Positions 9,736-18,381 of a DNA stretch of 64,000 nt are shown one piece after another. The first letter of the stretch is position 1. Each line of letters opens with the position of its first letter. The stretch is taken from NCBI GenBank assembly GCA_030696315.1, contig JAUYSM010000021.1, forward strand, positions 1-64,000, in the 5' to 3' direction. Source of the DNA: Pseudohongiella sp. Its GTDB lineage: Bacteria > Pseudomonadota > Gammaproteobacteria > Pseudomonadales > Pseudohongiellaceae. The notes below the pieces were generated by a model that was not told where the DNA came from, did not search any database, and worked only from the letters and a program-made list of their open reading frames with translations. Both the position numbers and the translations under genes were made by a program.

Positions 9736-10167
9736 ATGGACATTCATAACACGTTGAAACGAGGGTTTGTAATAGTGGGACTCCTGACCTTGATTGGTTG
9801 CGCGGGCGATCGCCCCTCAACACTCGGCATACAGAATAATCAGCTTGCTGGCTGTCCTGATTCCCCAAATTGTGTGTGCAGTTTTGAAACACGCGAAAGC
9901 CATGGTATTGCGCCGCTAAACGGTGACCTCGCGCAGGTAAAGGCCGCCGTTTCACAAATGCCTCGTGCTGTTATCATCAGCGAAAACGGCAACTATCTTT
10001 ACGCGGAATTCACCAGCAGCCTGATGGGGTACGTGGATGATGTAGAGTTTCTGGCGGACCCGGCGCAGAACATCGTGCACGTGCGGTCAGCATCACGGTT
10101 GGGTTATGGGGATATGGGGGTCAATCGCGCGCGCATCGAGATGATCCGCTCACTCATGACGCCCTGA
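9736..10167 (+). CDS. DUF1499 family lipoprotein
   Basis: About 143 residues from the ATG at 9736. This start places a type II signal peptide at the N-terminus with lipobox LTLIGC (cysteine near residue 22); a longer frame opens at 9658 but would bury the signal. The mature sequence has CPDSPNCVCSFET and IISENGNYLYAEF followed by MGYVDDVEFL, the pattern of DUF1499 proteins, which are small, often envelope-associated and uncharacterised. It lies in the gap created where ubiH and ubiI are separated. Its last 18 bp overlap the 3' end of ubiH on the other strand. Confidence 0.8.
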   Translation: MDIHNTLKRGFVIVGLLTLIGCAGDRPSTLGIQNNQLAGCPDSPNCVCSFETRESHGIAPLNGDLAQVKAAVSQMPRAVIISENGNYLYAEFTSSLMGYVDDVEFLADPAQNIVHVRSASRLGYGDMGVNRARIEMIRSLMTP

Positions 10168-11427
10168 TACCGGCCTGATTCTGCGATCGGTCATGCCCAT
10201 GGCTTGCCGGCTGAACCAGCGTTTGGCGGGCGGCAGCAAGTCCATTCCCAGCAATCCAATATTGCGCCCAAAGGCCAGTAGTGGGTTGCTGTTGGAAAAC
10301 AACCGGGTTACCTGGTCACTGAAATAGACCGTCTGTTGTTGATCCCTTTGCTGGCGCTGCACATACTGCTGCAGCCACTGATAGCGCCCAATCATATCGG
10401 CTTGGTCCATATCCACGGCGGCAGCGATCAAGGCTGCCAGCTCACGCGCATCGCGTAAAGCCAGATTCAAACCCTGTCCTGCTACCGGATGCAGCGTGTG
10501 TGCAACATTGCCCAGCAACACGATTCCGGGGCGAATTTGTTCACTGGCCAGTGTCAGGCTTAAGGGGTAAAGCACCCGCTCGCCCACCCGCGTCAGTGTC
10601 CCCAGCCTATATCCAAAACGTTGTTGTAATGCCGTCAGAAATGCTGCATCCGGCAACGCCATGATGTCGTCCACTTGGTCGTCGGCCAACGTCCAGACCA
10701 AGGCAGCACGGTGCTCGCCGTCAAGATCCGGCAACGGTAACACGGCCAGCGGGCCAGTATCCGTGAAGCGTTCAAACGCAAAGCCCTGATGAGCATGCTC
10801 GAAGGAGATATTGCTGATCAGCGCATGTTGCCCGTAGGGTTTGCGTGTCAGGACAATCCCCAGCTGATCACACAAGGAAGAACGACCACCATCTGCAATC
10901 ACCAATAGTCGACTGGTGACCTGGACTGTGGCCTGCGTGCCGGTATCAACAAGCAGGCTGACGCCCTCTGAGACAGGTTTGGCCTCAACAATCTTGCCTG
11001 GCGCATAGACGGCTATGCGTGGACTGTCCAGCAGGCTGGTGGCGATGACTTGATTAAGGTGTGTGTTTTCAGCAACGTATCCCAAAGCATCTACATGCAT
11101 TTGATCGCTGTTTAGCCGTGTTGCTCCAACATGCCCCTTATCCGAGACATGGATATCACGGATGGCTGTCAATCCCGGGGAGAGCTTGTCCCAGAGACCT
11201 GCCTGCTGAAATATCTGCCGACTCCCCCAGGAAATGGCGGTACTGCGCGCATCAAATGGTTTGCCCGCATCGCGTGTATCACTCACCAGCGGTGAACTGT
11301 CCACCAGCAAAATGCGCAATGTGCGACTGCCGGGCAGAGCGGCCAGCAGTAAGGCAAAACTGCCGCCGACCAGCCCACCGCCAGCAATAACCAGATCGTA
11401 GTGTGTGTGTGGCGAATCAATAAGCAT
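10150..11427 (-). CDS. ubiH: 2-octaprenyl-6-methoxyphenol hydroxylase UbiH
   Basis: An FAD monooxygenase predicted to hydroxylate the ubiquinone intermediate at C1. DLVIAGGGLVGGSFALLLA near the N-terminus is the dinucleotide-binding motif. GNVAHTLHPVAGQGLNL near residue 305 has the GN variant typical of UbiH, where UbiI/UbiF have GD. The frame can start at TTG 11433 or ATG 11427; I chose the ATG (425 residues), and neither has a clear SD. It follows pepP by about 22 bp on the same strand, the conserved pepP-ubiH order of gammaproteobacteria. Its 3' end overlaps the convergent DUF1499 lipoprotein gene. Confidence 0.9.
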   Translation of the reverse strand: MLIDSPHTHYDLVIAGGGLVGGSFALLLAALPGSRTLRILLVDSSPLVSDTRDAGKPFDARSTAISWGSRQIFQQAGLWDKLSPGLTAIRDIHVSDKGHVGATRLNSDQMHVDALGYVAENTHLNQVIATSLLDSPRIAVYAPGKIVEAKPVSEGVSLLVDTGTQATVQVTSRLLVIADGGRSSLCDQLGIVLTRKPYGQHALISNISFEHAHQGFAFERFTDTGPLAVLPLPDLDGEHRAALVWTLADDQVDDIMALPDAAFLTALQQRFGYRLGTLTRVGERVLYPLSLTLASEQIRPGIVLLGNVAHTLHPVAGQGLNLALRDARELAALIAAAVDMDQADMIGRYQWLQQYVQRQQRDQQQTVYFSDQVTRLFSNSNPLLAFGRNIGLLGMDLLPPAKRWFSRQAMGMTDRRIRPVSGRHE

Positions 11428-11449
11428 AGGCAATGCAGTCCGATTCAGT

Positions 11450-12838
11450 TTAGTGGGTGCGCAACGCCATCAAGGCTTCGATTTCATCGGTTGTTTTAGG
11501 CACAGCGTGTGTTAAGACACGATGCCCGGTGCGAGTGATTAACACATCATCCTCGATACGGATGCCAATGCCTCGCCACTTTTTGGCTACTTTTTTGTTA
11601 TCCGGTGAAATATAGATTCCCGGCTCAATTGTCATCACCATACCGGCTTCAAGTGGCCGCGATGCGCCCGCTTTTTGGTAGGCACCCGCATCGTGAACAT
11701 CGATGCCCAGCCAGTGGCTGGCGCCGTGCATATAAAAATCACGATAGGCACCGGATTTGATCAAGTCCGCCGGTTTACCTGTTAACAGCCCCAAGGCCAC
11801 CAAGCCCTCGGTAATCACTTTGACCGTGACATTATGAACTTCATCGCGGATCACGCCCGGGCGCATGAGCGCAATGGCGTCGAGCTGCGCCTTCAGCACC
11901 ACATCGTACAAGGCTTTTTGCTCTTTGCTGAAACGACCGCTGACCGGGAACGTGCGGGTAATGTCTGCTGCGTAGTATTCAAACTCGCAACCGGCATCTA
12001 TCAATACCAGATCACCACTGCGTAAGGGCTGATTGTTGGTGATGTAATGCAGAATGCAGGCATTGGCACCGGCTGCAACAATACTGTTATAGGCTGGTGC
12101 CCGGCTGCCAGACATCATGAATTCATGCAGCAGCTCCGCCTCCAGATGATATTCATAACGACCCGCGTGGGCGGCCAACATGGCGCGTTTGTGAGCGCGT
12201 GCGGAAATATCAGCCGCTTGCTGCATCAACGCTATTTCACCTTTACTCTTGAACAGACGCATTTCATGTATCAGCGGATCGAGCGCCACAAACTCGGTTG
12301 GTGGCCTTGCGCCTTGTCGGACTTTAGCGCGCACGGTTTTTAGCCATCCCATCACGCGCTCGTCAAAGCTGGCATCTTTTCCCATACATGAGTAAATGCG
12401 CTCACAGCCATCCATCAGGCCTGGCAGAATCCGATCAATATCCGTGATCGGATAGGCCTCATCAATCAACAAAGTTGTTTTTGCCTGTTGTGGCCCGGTC
12501 AGGATGCCTGTCCACAATTCTTTGGTTTTATCCTTGGGTTGGCAAAACAGCACAACTTCACCTTGTGAACGGCCGGGAATCAGCACCAGCACCGCGTCAT
12601 CTTCGGTAAATGCACTCAGATAATAGAAGTCACTGTCCTGGCGGTAGGTGTATTCCGTGTCGTGACTACGTGTGCGTTGCGGCGCTGCAGATAACAGCGC
12701 GATACTATTCTTTTTTATCCTGGACATCAGTGTGCGGCGCCGAAGTGCAGCCTCTTCATACAGCGCCGTACCGGTCAACATCGATTTCATCACATCCACT
12801 GAATTAACTGCTTGAGTCACATTTGTCTGTTTTGCCAT
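11450..12838 (-). CDS. pepP: Xaa-Pro aminopeptidase P
   Basis: A 462-residue cytosolic metallopeptidase removing N-terminal residues that precede proline. The pita-bread metal ligands are all present: Asp in LVLIDAG (about 281), Asp in AADITRT (about 292), His in HGASHWLG (about 375), Glu in MTIEPGIY (about 405) and Glu in IRIEDDV (about 429). The offset from E. coli PepP residues is nearly constant at 21-23 because of a longer N-terminus. The ATG is used as start, with AGGTG upstream at somewhat long spacing. It is the first gene of a pepP-ubiH unit and diverges from the zapB-like/zapA block. Confidence 0.95.
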   Translation of the reverse strand: MAKQTNVTQAVNSVDVMKSMLTGTALYEEAALRRRTLMSRIKKNSIALLSAAPQRTRSHDTEYTYRQDSDFYYLSAFTEDDAVLVLIPGRSQGEVVLFCQPKDKTKELWTGILTGPQQAKTTLLIDEAYPITDIDRILPGLMDGCERIYSCMGKDASFDERVMGWLKTVRAKVRQGARPPTEFVALDPLIHEMRLFKSKGEIALMQQAADISARAHKRAMLAAHAGRYEYHLEAELLHEFMMSGSRAPAYNSIVAAGANACILHYITNNQPLRSGDLVLIDAGCEFEYYAADITRTFPVSGRFSKEQKALYDVVLKAQLDAIALMRPGVIRDEVHNVTVKVITEGLVALGLLTGKPADLIKSGAYRDFYMHGASHWLGIDVHDAGAYQKAGASRPLEAGMVMTIEPGIYISPDNKKVAKKWRGIGIRIEDDVLITRTGHRVLTHAVPKTTDEIEALMALRTH

Positions 12839-12997
12839 GCCCGTCTTTGCACCTGTCTACCGTTTTAAAGTGAATGTTCTATCACTACTTATTGCTATAA
12901 CGCCTTTTTTTATTGGGAGTTTTTGTCTGGCGTTATTGACCGTCCCATAACACGTGACTATAGTAACGGTCACATCCGATTCAGCGTATTTATTGAA

Positions 12998-13213
12998 ATG
13001 ACCGACGATCAGTTCAACACACTTGATGAAAAAATCACGGCGCTGATTGCCTTGTGTGCTGCTATGAAGCAGGAAAATCAACTGCTCAGGGCTGGGCAGC
13101 ATAACTGGCAAACGGAACGCCAGCAACTGCTGGAGAACAACCGTCAGGCCAAGGTGCGTCTTGAATCCGTGCTGAGTCGCCTGCGATCAATGGAACAATC
13201 CCCGAGCGCTTGA
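12998..13213 (+). CDS. ZapB-like coiled-coil protein (TIGR02449 type)
   Basis: A 71-residue protein from the ATG at 12998 (MTDDQFNTLDEKI); a longer frame from 12923 adds an unlikely N-terminus. Almost the whole chain has heptad-like spacing of Leu and Ile with Gln/Glu/Arg-rich surfaces, as in the short coiled-coil proteins placed before zapA in many gammaproteobacteria. By analogy with ZapB it may assist Z-ring organisation, but that is inference. It ends one base before the zapA start codon, so translational coupling is likely. Confidence 0.75.
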   Translation: MTDDQFNTLDEKITALIALCAAMKQENQLLRAGQHNWQTERQQLLENNRQAKVRLESVLSRLRSMEQSPSA

Positions 13214-13214
13214 T

Positions 13215-13541
13215 ATGAGCAATTCCCTGGAAGCCGCCAGCACGGTTGTTGTCAAAATACTGGATCGTGAATACCAGATCAGTTGTCCGCCCTCTGAGCA
13301 GGATGCCCTGTTCAAGTCCGCCCGCCATCTTGATGAAAACATGAGAAAAATCAAGACTCGCGGGACCATTCACGGGCTTGAGAAAATTTCTGTGATGGCG
13401 GCTCTCAACATTACTCATGAGCTGCTTCAGAAAAATCGCCAGATTAACGAGTCCCGCCAAAGCACTGCACAGCAGATCAAATTCCTCGAAGATAAAGTTG
13501 AGCGAGCGTTGCAAAACTTCCGTCAGATCGAACTTCAGTAG
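13215..13541 (+). CDS. zapA: Cell division protein ZapA
   Basis: A 108-residue FtsZ-associated protein that promotes bundling of FtsZ protofilaments at the division ring. The N-terminal globular domain shows VVKILDREYQISCPPSEQDAL and LDENMRKIK, and the C-terminal half is a coiled coil, as in other ZapA proteins. It is translationally adjacent to the ZapB-like gene and is followed by the 6S RNA gene and fau, the order conserved from E. coli to Pseudomonas. Confidence 0.93.
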   Translation: MSNSLEAASTVVVKILDREYQISCPPSEQDALFKSARHLDENMRKIKTRGTIHGLEKISVMAALNITHELLQKNRQINESRQSTAQQIKFLEDKVERALQNFRQIELQ

Positions 13542-13574
13542 ATATTTTCTATCGATCGGCTGATTCAAGTTGTA

Positions 13575-13580
13575 TATACT
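13575..13580 (+). promoter_or_regulatory. -10 box of the 6S RNA promoter
   Basis: TATACT lies nine bases before the predicted 5' end of 6S RNA. The -35 region (around 13552-13557) is a poor match to TTGACA, so this call rests mainly on the -10 element and its position. Confidence 0.5.
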
Positions 13581-13588
13581 GGTTCTAC

Positions 13589-13765
13589 AGTTACCTGGGG
13601 TGAGCGCCAGCTGAAGGTGTCCTTGAGCCGATATTCAAAACCCCGGAGGCTCCTTGATAGATGTTGTTGTGCATGTCCGCCTGACGGAAAGCCTTATACA
13701 TCGCTGGAGCCACCACCTGAGCCTTTGGGTTCAGGGCTAATTCGGCAGCGTCATTCCGGGTGACT
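13589..13765 (+). ncRNA. ssrS: 6S RNA
   Basis: The RNA-polymerase-binding 6S RNA, which mimics an open promoter and restrains sigma70 transcription in stationary phase. The ends are defined by a closing stem I read base by base: 13589-13603 pairs with 13751-13765, all positions Watson-Crick or G-U. Inside are the conserved CCTTGAGCCGATATTC segment on the 5' side and CCTGAGCCTTTGGGTTCAGGG on the 3' side in slightly varied form, as in E. coli and Pseudomonas 6S. Its location between zapA and fau is the classical synteny. The exact ends are uncertain by a few bases. Confidence 0.88.
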
Positions 13766-13813
13766 TCCATTCTTGATACTCGAGCGCCGAGTAAACATTT
13801 TCCAGACTTACGC

Positions 13814-14416
13814 ATGTCGCCAGACAGTCAACTCACTCGCCAACAATCTCGTCATCACGCGCTGAATCAACGTCGCAAACTGTCCTATTTCCAGCAAAAA
13901 GCAGCTGAATCCGCGCTGTGTCGCCGCATTCGGCGCTTTCCCGTCTACCGGCAGGCCAGAACCATCAGTATTTATCTGTCCCTAGCCAGCGAAATGGGTA
14001 CAGCTGCTTTATTGAGGATGGCTGAGCGGGATGGCAAGTGTTGCTATGTGCCAGTCTTGCATCCCTTGCAACCACATCAGATGGAATTTGTTCGCTATCG
14101 TGCAGGAGACCGTTTGCAGCGCAACCGCTGGGGAATTGCAGAGCCTTCGTTGGGTATACGGACCAGGCTTGCCGCCAGGCAGTTTGATCTGGTGATGATG
14201 CCACTGGTGGCCTTTGATCAGGCTGGCCATCGCTTGGGCATGGGGCAGGGGTTTTATGACCGTGCGTTTGCATTTCGCAGACATTCACAAGGCAAACCGT
14301 TCCTGCTTGGCTTGGCCCATGAATGCCAACAGGCCTTATATCCTCTTAAGGCGCAGCCTTGGGATGTTGATATGGATGCTGTTGCAACACCCGCTCGCAT
14401 TATCCGCTTCAGCTAA
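13814..14416 (+). CDS. fau: 5-formyltetrahydrofolate cyclo-ligase
   Basis: A 200-residue cytosolic enzyme that converts 5-formyl-THF to 5,10-methenyl-THF using ATP, salvaging folinic acid. The C-terminal motif GMGQGFYDRAF is the signature of the family, and the basic N-terminal region RRKLSYFQQKAA is typical. The frame opens at 13760, but that start lies within the 6S RNA gene; ATG 13814 gives the usual length. In E. coli the homologue ygfA is processed from the same transcript as 6S RNA, and the same arrangement is seen here. Confidence 0.92.
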   Translation: MSPDSQLTRQQSRHHALNQRRKLSYFQQKAAESALCRRIRRFPVYRQARTISIYLSLASEMGTAALLRMAERDGKCCYVPVLHPLQPHQMEFVRYRAGDRLQRNRWGIAEPSLGIRTRLAARQFDLVMMPLVAFDQAGHRLGMGQGFYDRAFAFRRHSQGKPFLLGLAHECQQALYPLKAQPWDVDMDAVATPARIIRFS

Positions 14417-14509
14417 TTACAACAACCCGCTTTGCGCCACTCCACTGATCACAACACTGAGTGCAAACAGGAATATCACCACCGTAATCATGTCGGGTTT
14501 GCGTTTCAT
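14417..14509 (-). CDS. Possible 30-residue single-helix membrane protein
   Basis: A short ORF (MKRKPDMITVVIFLFALS, then VVISGVAQSGLL) with a basic N-terminus followed by one membrane-length hydrophobic segment. Its stop codon abuts the fau stop on the other strand. GAG lies about 11 bases before the ATG. Upstream on the same strand, TTGACT (complement of 14572-14577) and a 17-bp spaced CTTAAT (complement of 14549-14554) form a plausible promoter. No family is recalled with certainty. A topology of N-in with one helix is inferred. Confidence 0.5.
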   Translation of the reverse strand: MKRKPDMITVVIFLFALSVVISGVAQSGLL

Positions 14510-14548
14510 GGGGCAGCTCTTTTAATTAATTATTCTGTTTTCCAGTTA

Positions 14549-14577
14549 ATTAAGATCCTAATCTGATATAGAGTCAA
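14549..14577 (-). promoter_or_regulatory. Candidate promoter of the 30-residue membrane protein
   Basis: On the minus strand, TTGACT (14572-14577) is followed after 17 bp by CTTAAT (14549-14554). The -35 box matches five of six consensus bases; the -10 box is weaker. It points at the small ORF 40 bp downstream. Confidence 0.4.
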
Positions 14578-14710
14578 GAAAAGCGTCCTAAGGCACTGAA
14601 GAATATTATAAATATACCTCTTTAACAATTATATTGATGGTTTTTTATACAACTTTTCTTATGGAACGGAGCTAAACGATAAAAAATCCTTCTTGATCGC
14701 ACAACAAATA

Positions 14711-14745
14711 CTGTATAGATTTACATGTACTGACTTTATATACAG
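14711..14745 (+). promoter_or_regulatory. Tandem LexA boxes upstream of imuA
   Basis: Two SOS boxes follow each other closely. Box 1, 14711-14726, CTGTATAGATTTACAT, matches CTG-N10-CAG except for the last base. Box 2, 14730-14745, CTGACTTTATATACAG, keeps CTG-N10-CAG exactly. They end 20 bp before the imuA ATG. A possible -35 TTGATC (14693-14698) and TATAGA inside box 1 would place RNA polymerase directly under LexA. Confidence 0.8.
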
Positions 14746-14765
14746 CAATTTGCGCCGGAGCTCCC

Positions 14766-15539
14766 ATGATTTCCCCAGATAGCCCGCTCAACAAACCAGA
14801 GGACAAACTTCAGCAGTTGCTGGCTGAAACACCCGGCTTATGGCGAGGAAATCATCCGCACAACACAAGCCTGCCCCATGTTGGGCGACAATATTCATCA
14901 CCACGATCAGTCAGTCCGGGCATGGTCGATTTATTTGGTTTACCTGAGCGGCATAGCGAGCTCGACAGCCATTCCGTTTCGACACAAAGCACGGGATTCA
15001 GTGCGCTGGACCAGCTGCTGCCAGGCGGAGGATGGCCAACGAGTGGGCTGGTGGAAATCGTCAGTCGGCACAAAGCGATTGGGGAGCTGCAGTTACTCAT
15101 GCCGTTACTGCGCATGCGCAGCCATCAGCCACAATCCCTGTTATGGATAACGCCTCCTTACCAGCTTCATGGTCCAGCACTGGCACAATCAGGCATCAAC
15201 ATTCGTAACAGCTTTGTTATTCCTGCACAAACTCGTTGCAACAATGCCTTATGGAGCATTGAAAAGGCACTGCAGTCTACTGAGTGCGGCATGGTGCTGG
15301 CGTGGCAGAACTGGCTGGGAGGGCGCGTCATTCGCCGGCTGCAAATGGCAGCCAGCGAAGGTAAAACACTGGGTGTTTTGTTCCACCAACGGCCCACGCC
15401 CCACTCACCCGCAACTCTGCAATTAGAGCTCAGTGCAGCTCCGGACTCAGATGATGGCCACAGGCAGATAGGCATCAGACTCCTGCGCGCCAAAGGCAGC
15501 CATCGCCAGGGCGAAATAAGGCTGCGCCTGCCTGGTTAA
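14766..15539 (+). CDS. imuA: Translesion synthesis protein ImuA
   Basis: A 257-residue RecA/SulA-like protein of the mutasome ImuA-ImuB-DnaE2. TGFSALDQLLPGGGWPTSGL around residues 78-97 is the RecA-like segment with a degenerate P-loop, the usual ImuA signature. ImuA is thought to help load the error-prone polymerase at lesions. SD GGAG lies five bases before the ATG, and two LexA boxes cover the promoter. imuB follows after 7 bp. Unlike the compact imuA-imuB-dnaE2 operons of many bacteria, dnaE2 here is 3.4 kb away on the other strand. Confidence 0.88.
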   Translation: MISPDSPLNKPEDKLQQLLAETPGLWRGNHPHNTSLPHVGRQYSSPRSVSPGMVDLFGLPERHSELDSHSVSTQSTGFSALDQLLPGGGWPTSGLVEIVSRHKAIGELQLLMPLLRMRSHQPQSLLWITPPYQLHGPALAQSGINIRNSFVIPAQTRCNNALWSIEKALQSTECGMVLAWQNWLGGRVIRRLQMAASEGKTLGVLFHQRPTPHSPATLQLELSAAPDSDDGHRQIGIRLLRAKGSHRQGEIRLRLPG

Positions 15540-15546
15540 TGTTCTC

Positions 15547-16983
15547 ATGGCTGCAAACAGTTACGCCCTGAGGACCGGCAGTGCTCCGCATTTACGGCCT
15601 GTTACCCAGCCCTCAAACAAACCTGGCTTACTGGTCGGCAACTCTTTCTGGTATGCCTTGCATTTTCCTGGCCTGAGTCAGGAAGGGTACGTGCAGCCTA
15701 TCAAAGATCTGGCTGCACTTTGCCTGAGCGTCAGCGATCATATTTATATCCCTGGCCAAGATGTGCTGGCCATCGATGTCCGCAGCAGCTTACGCTTGTT
15801 TGGCGGCATGCGCGGCCTGTCCCGCACGCTACGCCCAGCACTGCAAGACAAACTCAAGCAACTGCAACTACCGGTTCTGTATGTAGAGGCCGCCAGCCCG
15901 AGCGCAGCAGCAAGTATTCTGCTGTCTCGAACACATCAAAATGTGTTGATTTCGCAACGTGACGGTTTGCGCTCTGTACTGGGCAGCATCGCAATAGAAC
16001 ATCTGATGCTGGATAAAAAAATTAAAAAACGCCTCGCAGGGTGTGGATTACATTACTTACGCGACCTTTGGCGCCTTCCAGCGGCGGCATTAAGGCTGAG
16101 ATTTGGGCGAGAACTGAGTGACTACCTCTCGCAATTACTCGGCGAACAAAAGTCCAGTTTGCCACGCTGGCATGAACGTCTGGTGTTTGAGCAAAGCATC
16201 ACACCGGATGCTCAGGCCGAAACACCGGCAGATATACTTGTATTGGCCGCATTACTGCTAGATCAGCTGAATGCGTTTTTGCGTAAGCATCATAAAACGG
16301 CAGGCCAGTTGCTGCTTGGCTTAACTGACGTCCGGCAGCAGAAACTGTCAATCGAACTTTACACCCGGCACCCCGTGCGTGAGAGCTCGGTCTGGTTGAT
16401 GCTGCTTGAGCATAAACTGCAGAAAACCATGATCAACAGTGCTATTACATCCGTGAGTGTGCGGTGCAGTCATTTCCAGGATTATTGTCCTGGTGGCGCA
16501 CACCCTGCACAGAGCCGGGCACAACTGTCTGGTTCAGATAAAGCGGCTCCTGATCTGCTGGAGTTATTGTCAGCCCGGCTTGGCAAAGATGCTATTTTTT
16601 CGATCCATCATGAGGAAGATTATGATCCGGCCGTTGCTGGAAATTATCAGCCTTATGAGCATATACAAGCGATTAAACCGTCATTTAAGGCGCCGCGCAG
16701 TCGTGGGTTTATACCAGCGGGCAAGCAGCCGTGTCTGTTGTTGCCCACACCCATGCGGCTGACAACCCGGCAGCAAAATCCGGTTTATCTTTCGCCGCTG
16801 ACACTGCTGCAAGGACCAGAACGCGTCGAAACCCGCTGGTGGACGGGACAGGATATACAGAGGGATTATTATGTCGCTCGCAACCTGCAAGGCATGCGTC
16901 TATGGATTTTTCGAGACCTCAAACACAGCAAAGCAGAACCAGACACCCGGTCATGCTGGTTTTTGCAGGGCCTGTTTGCCTGA
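15547..16983 (+). CDS. imuB: Y-family polymerase-like protein ImuB
   Basis: A 478-residue protein with the Y-family polymerase fold but lacking its catalytic acidic residues; it acts as a hub bridging the beta clamp, ImuA and DnaE2. SFWYALHFPGLSQEG near residue 33 corresponds to the usual N-terminal strand, and VLAIDVRSSLRLFGG near residue 74 is the typical ImuB segment before the palm helices. Length is normal for the family. The start ATG has no strong SD and probably relies on coupling to imuA. The C-terminus ends WFLQGLFA, which resembles but does not clearly match a clamp-binding motif. Confidence 0.87.
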   Translation: MAANSYALRTGSAPHLRPVTQPSNKPGLLVGNSFWYALHFPGLSQEGYVQPIKDLAALCLSVSDHIYIPGQDVLAIDVRSSLRLFGGMRGLSRTLRPALQDKLKQLQLPVLYVEAASPSAAASILLSRTHQNVLISQRDGLRSVLGSIAIEHLMLDKKIKKRLAGCGLHYLRDLWRLPAAALRLRFGRELSDYLSQLLGEQKSSLPRWHERLVFEQSITPDAQAETPADILVLAALLLDQLNAFLRKHHKTAGQLLLGLTDVRQQKLSIELYTRHPVRESSVWLMLLEHKLQKTMINSAITSVSVRCSHFQDYCPGGAHPAQSRAQLSGSDKAAPDLLELLSARLGKDAIFSIHHEEDYDPAVAGNYQPYEHIQAIKPSFKAPRSRGFIPAGKQPCLLLPTPMRLTTRQQNPVYLSPLTLLQGPERVETRWWTGQDIQRDYYVARNLQGMRLWIFRDLKHSKAEPDTRSCWFLQGLFA

Positions 16984-16988
16984 TTGAC

Positions 16989-18209
16989 TCAGAGAGCTGA
17001 CTGCCAAAGGTCATTAAGATAGGGGAAGTTCCACTTTTCAGGAGATTCCCTTGCCTCAATACGATCGTCAATGCCAGGGGCGGACAAATCAATCACAGAC
17101 TGCGCAATAGGCAAACTTGAGCGCAGTGAGAAAAATGCTTTCACCTTAGGCTTTAACATCTGCCCTTCGTTCTGCTCAATCACAACCGCTAGCCGCTGAC
17201 TGCTCAAACGCACAAGGCTGCCTACCGGATAAATTCCAATCGCCTTGATAAAACCCTTTAATAATTCCGGGTCAAAGTGCCCTTTCCACTGCGCCATACG
17301 CTGAATAGATTCAGCGGGCCCCCAACCCTTTTTATAGGGCCGGTTAGAGGTAATCGCGTCATAAACATCACAAATCGCACCCATACGGGCAAACCGGGAA
17401 ATTTCATCCTGCTTGAGACCATGCGGATAGCCTGATCCATCAACTTTCTCATGGTGATGCAAACAGACATCAATGACTTCTGACTCGACACCACCCGCCA
17501 GCGTCAGAATCTCAGCACCTTTTACCGGGTGTGATTTGATAATCACAAACTCTGAATCTGTTAAAGCGCCCGGTTTATTCAGGATGAGATCCGGAACTGC
17601 CATTTTACCCACATCGTGTAATAAGCCAGCCGCACCCGCCAAACGGATCTCCTCTGCCGTCATGCCAATCTCTTTAGCAAGCGAGATCATCATCGCGCAT
17701 ACTGCAACCGAGTGCATGTAGGTGTAATCGTCAGACGTTTTAAGCCGGGCAAGGGTAATCAATGCCTGAGGATGACGCTCCACAGATGCAGTAATCTGGT
17801 CAACAACCTCATGGGCCGTGTCCATGGAGATAGCCTTACCCATACGCGCTTCACGGAACATGTCCGTCACCGCTTTTTTAGACTGATTGCACAACTCTTG
17901 GGCGCGTGCCACTTCCGCCTGCATAGTGACAGGGCCAGGCTTGGGGGCAGGTCTGGCACTGCGAGCCGCTGTCACCACATGGACGGTTTCTGGTGATGTT
18001 TCAGCCTTGGGCAGGCGACCGGGGGTACTGATACTCTTATCCAGATCAATACTGACTTCAGCAATGCCGCAGGTTTTTAATAAGGACAGATCTTCAATAT
18101 CTTCCAACAGGAATTTTGTTTTCCAGAACGGGTGCTTAAGCCATGAACCATGCAACTCCTGCACAAACATGCCGAGTTTCAGTTCACTCACTGGAATACG
18201 CTTTATCAT
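16989..18209 (-). CDS. HD-GYP domain c-di-GMP phosphodiesterase with DUF3391
   Basis: About 406 residues from the internal ATG at 18209 (MIKRIPVSELKLGMFV), which starts the N-terminal DUF3391 domain; an upstream frame start at 18239 would add ten residues. The C-terminal domain has LLHDVGKMAVPD, HPVKGAEIL and HHEKVDGSGYPHG, which together are the HD-GYP metal and substrate motifs for hydrolysing cyclic di-GMP. It is convergent with imuB, 5 bp apart, and diverges from the DMT exporter. A role in motility or biofilm switching is inferred from the family. Confidence 0.9.
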   Translation of the reverse strand: MIKRIPVSELKLGMFVQELHGSWLKHPFWKTKFLLEDIEDLSLLKTCGIAEVSIDLDKSISTPGRLPKAETSPETVHVVTAARSARPAPKPGPVTMQAEVARAQELCNQSKKAVTDMFREARMGKAISMDTAHEVVDQITASVERHPQALITLARLKTSDDYTYMHSVAVCAMMISLAKEIGMTAEEIRLAGAAGLLHDVGKMAVPDLILNKPGALTDSEFVIIKSHPVKGAEILTLAGGVESEVIDVCLHHHEKVDGSGYPHGLKQDEISRFARMGAICDVYDAITSNRPYKKGWGPAESIQRMAQWKGHFDPELLKGFIKAIGIYPVGSLVRLSSQRLAVVIEQNEGQMLKPKVKAFFSLRSSLPIAQSVIDLSAPGIDDRIEARESPEKWNFPYLNDLWQSAL

Positions 18210-18381
18210 TACATTGATAACCTGACCACAACGGGCCAAAATTTAAGTACGACATGTTACTCGAGTCACCACAACAGTTTAAAGTGCTAGACTTGTCAGG
18301 GTTGCCTTAATAAGCGGCAACTTGTCGGCAATCTTAAGTTTTCTCAACGCATTTGACAGCTTTTTCTTCAGATACCCACTC

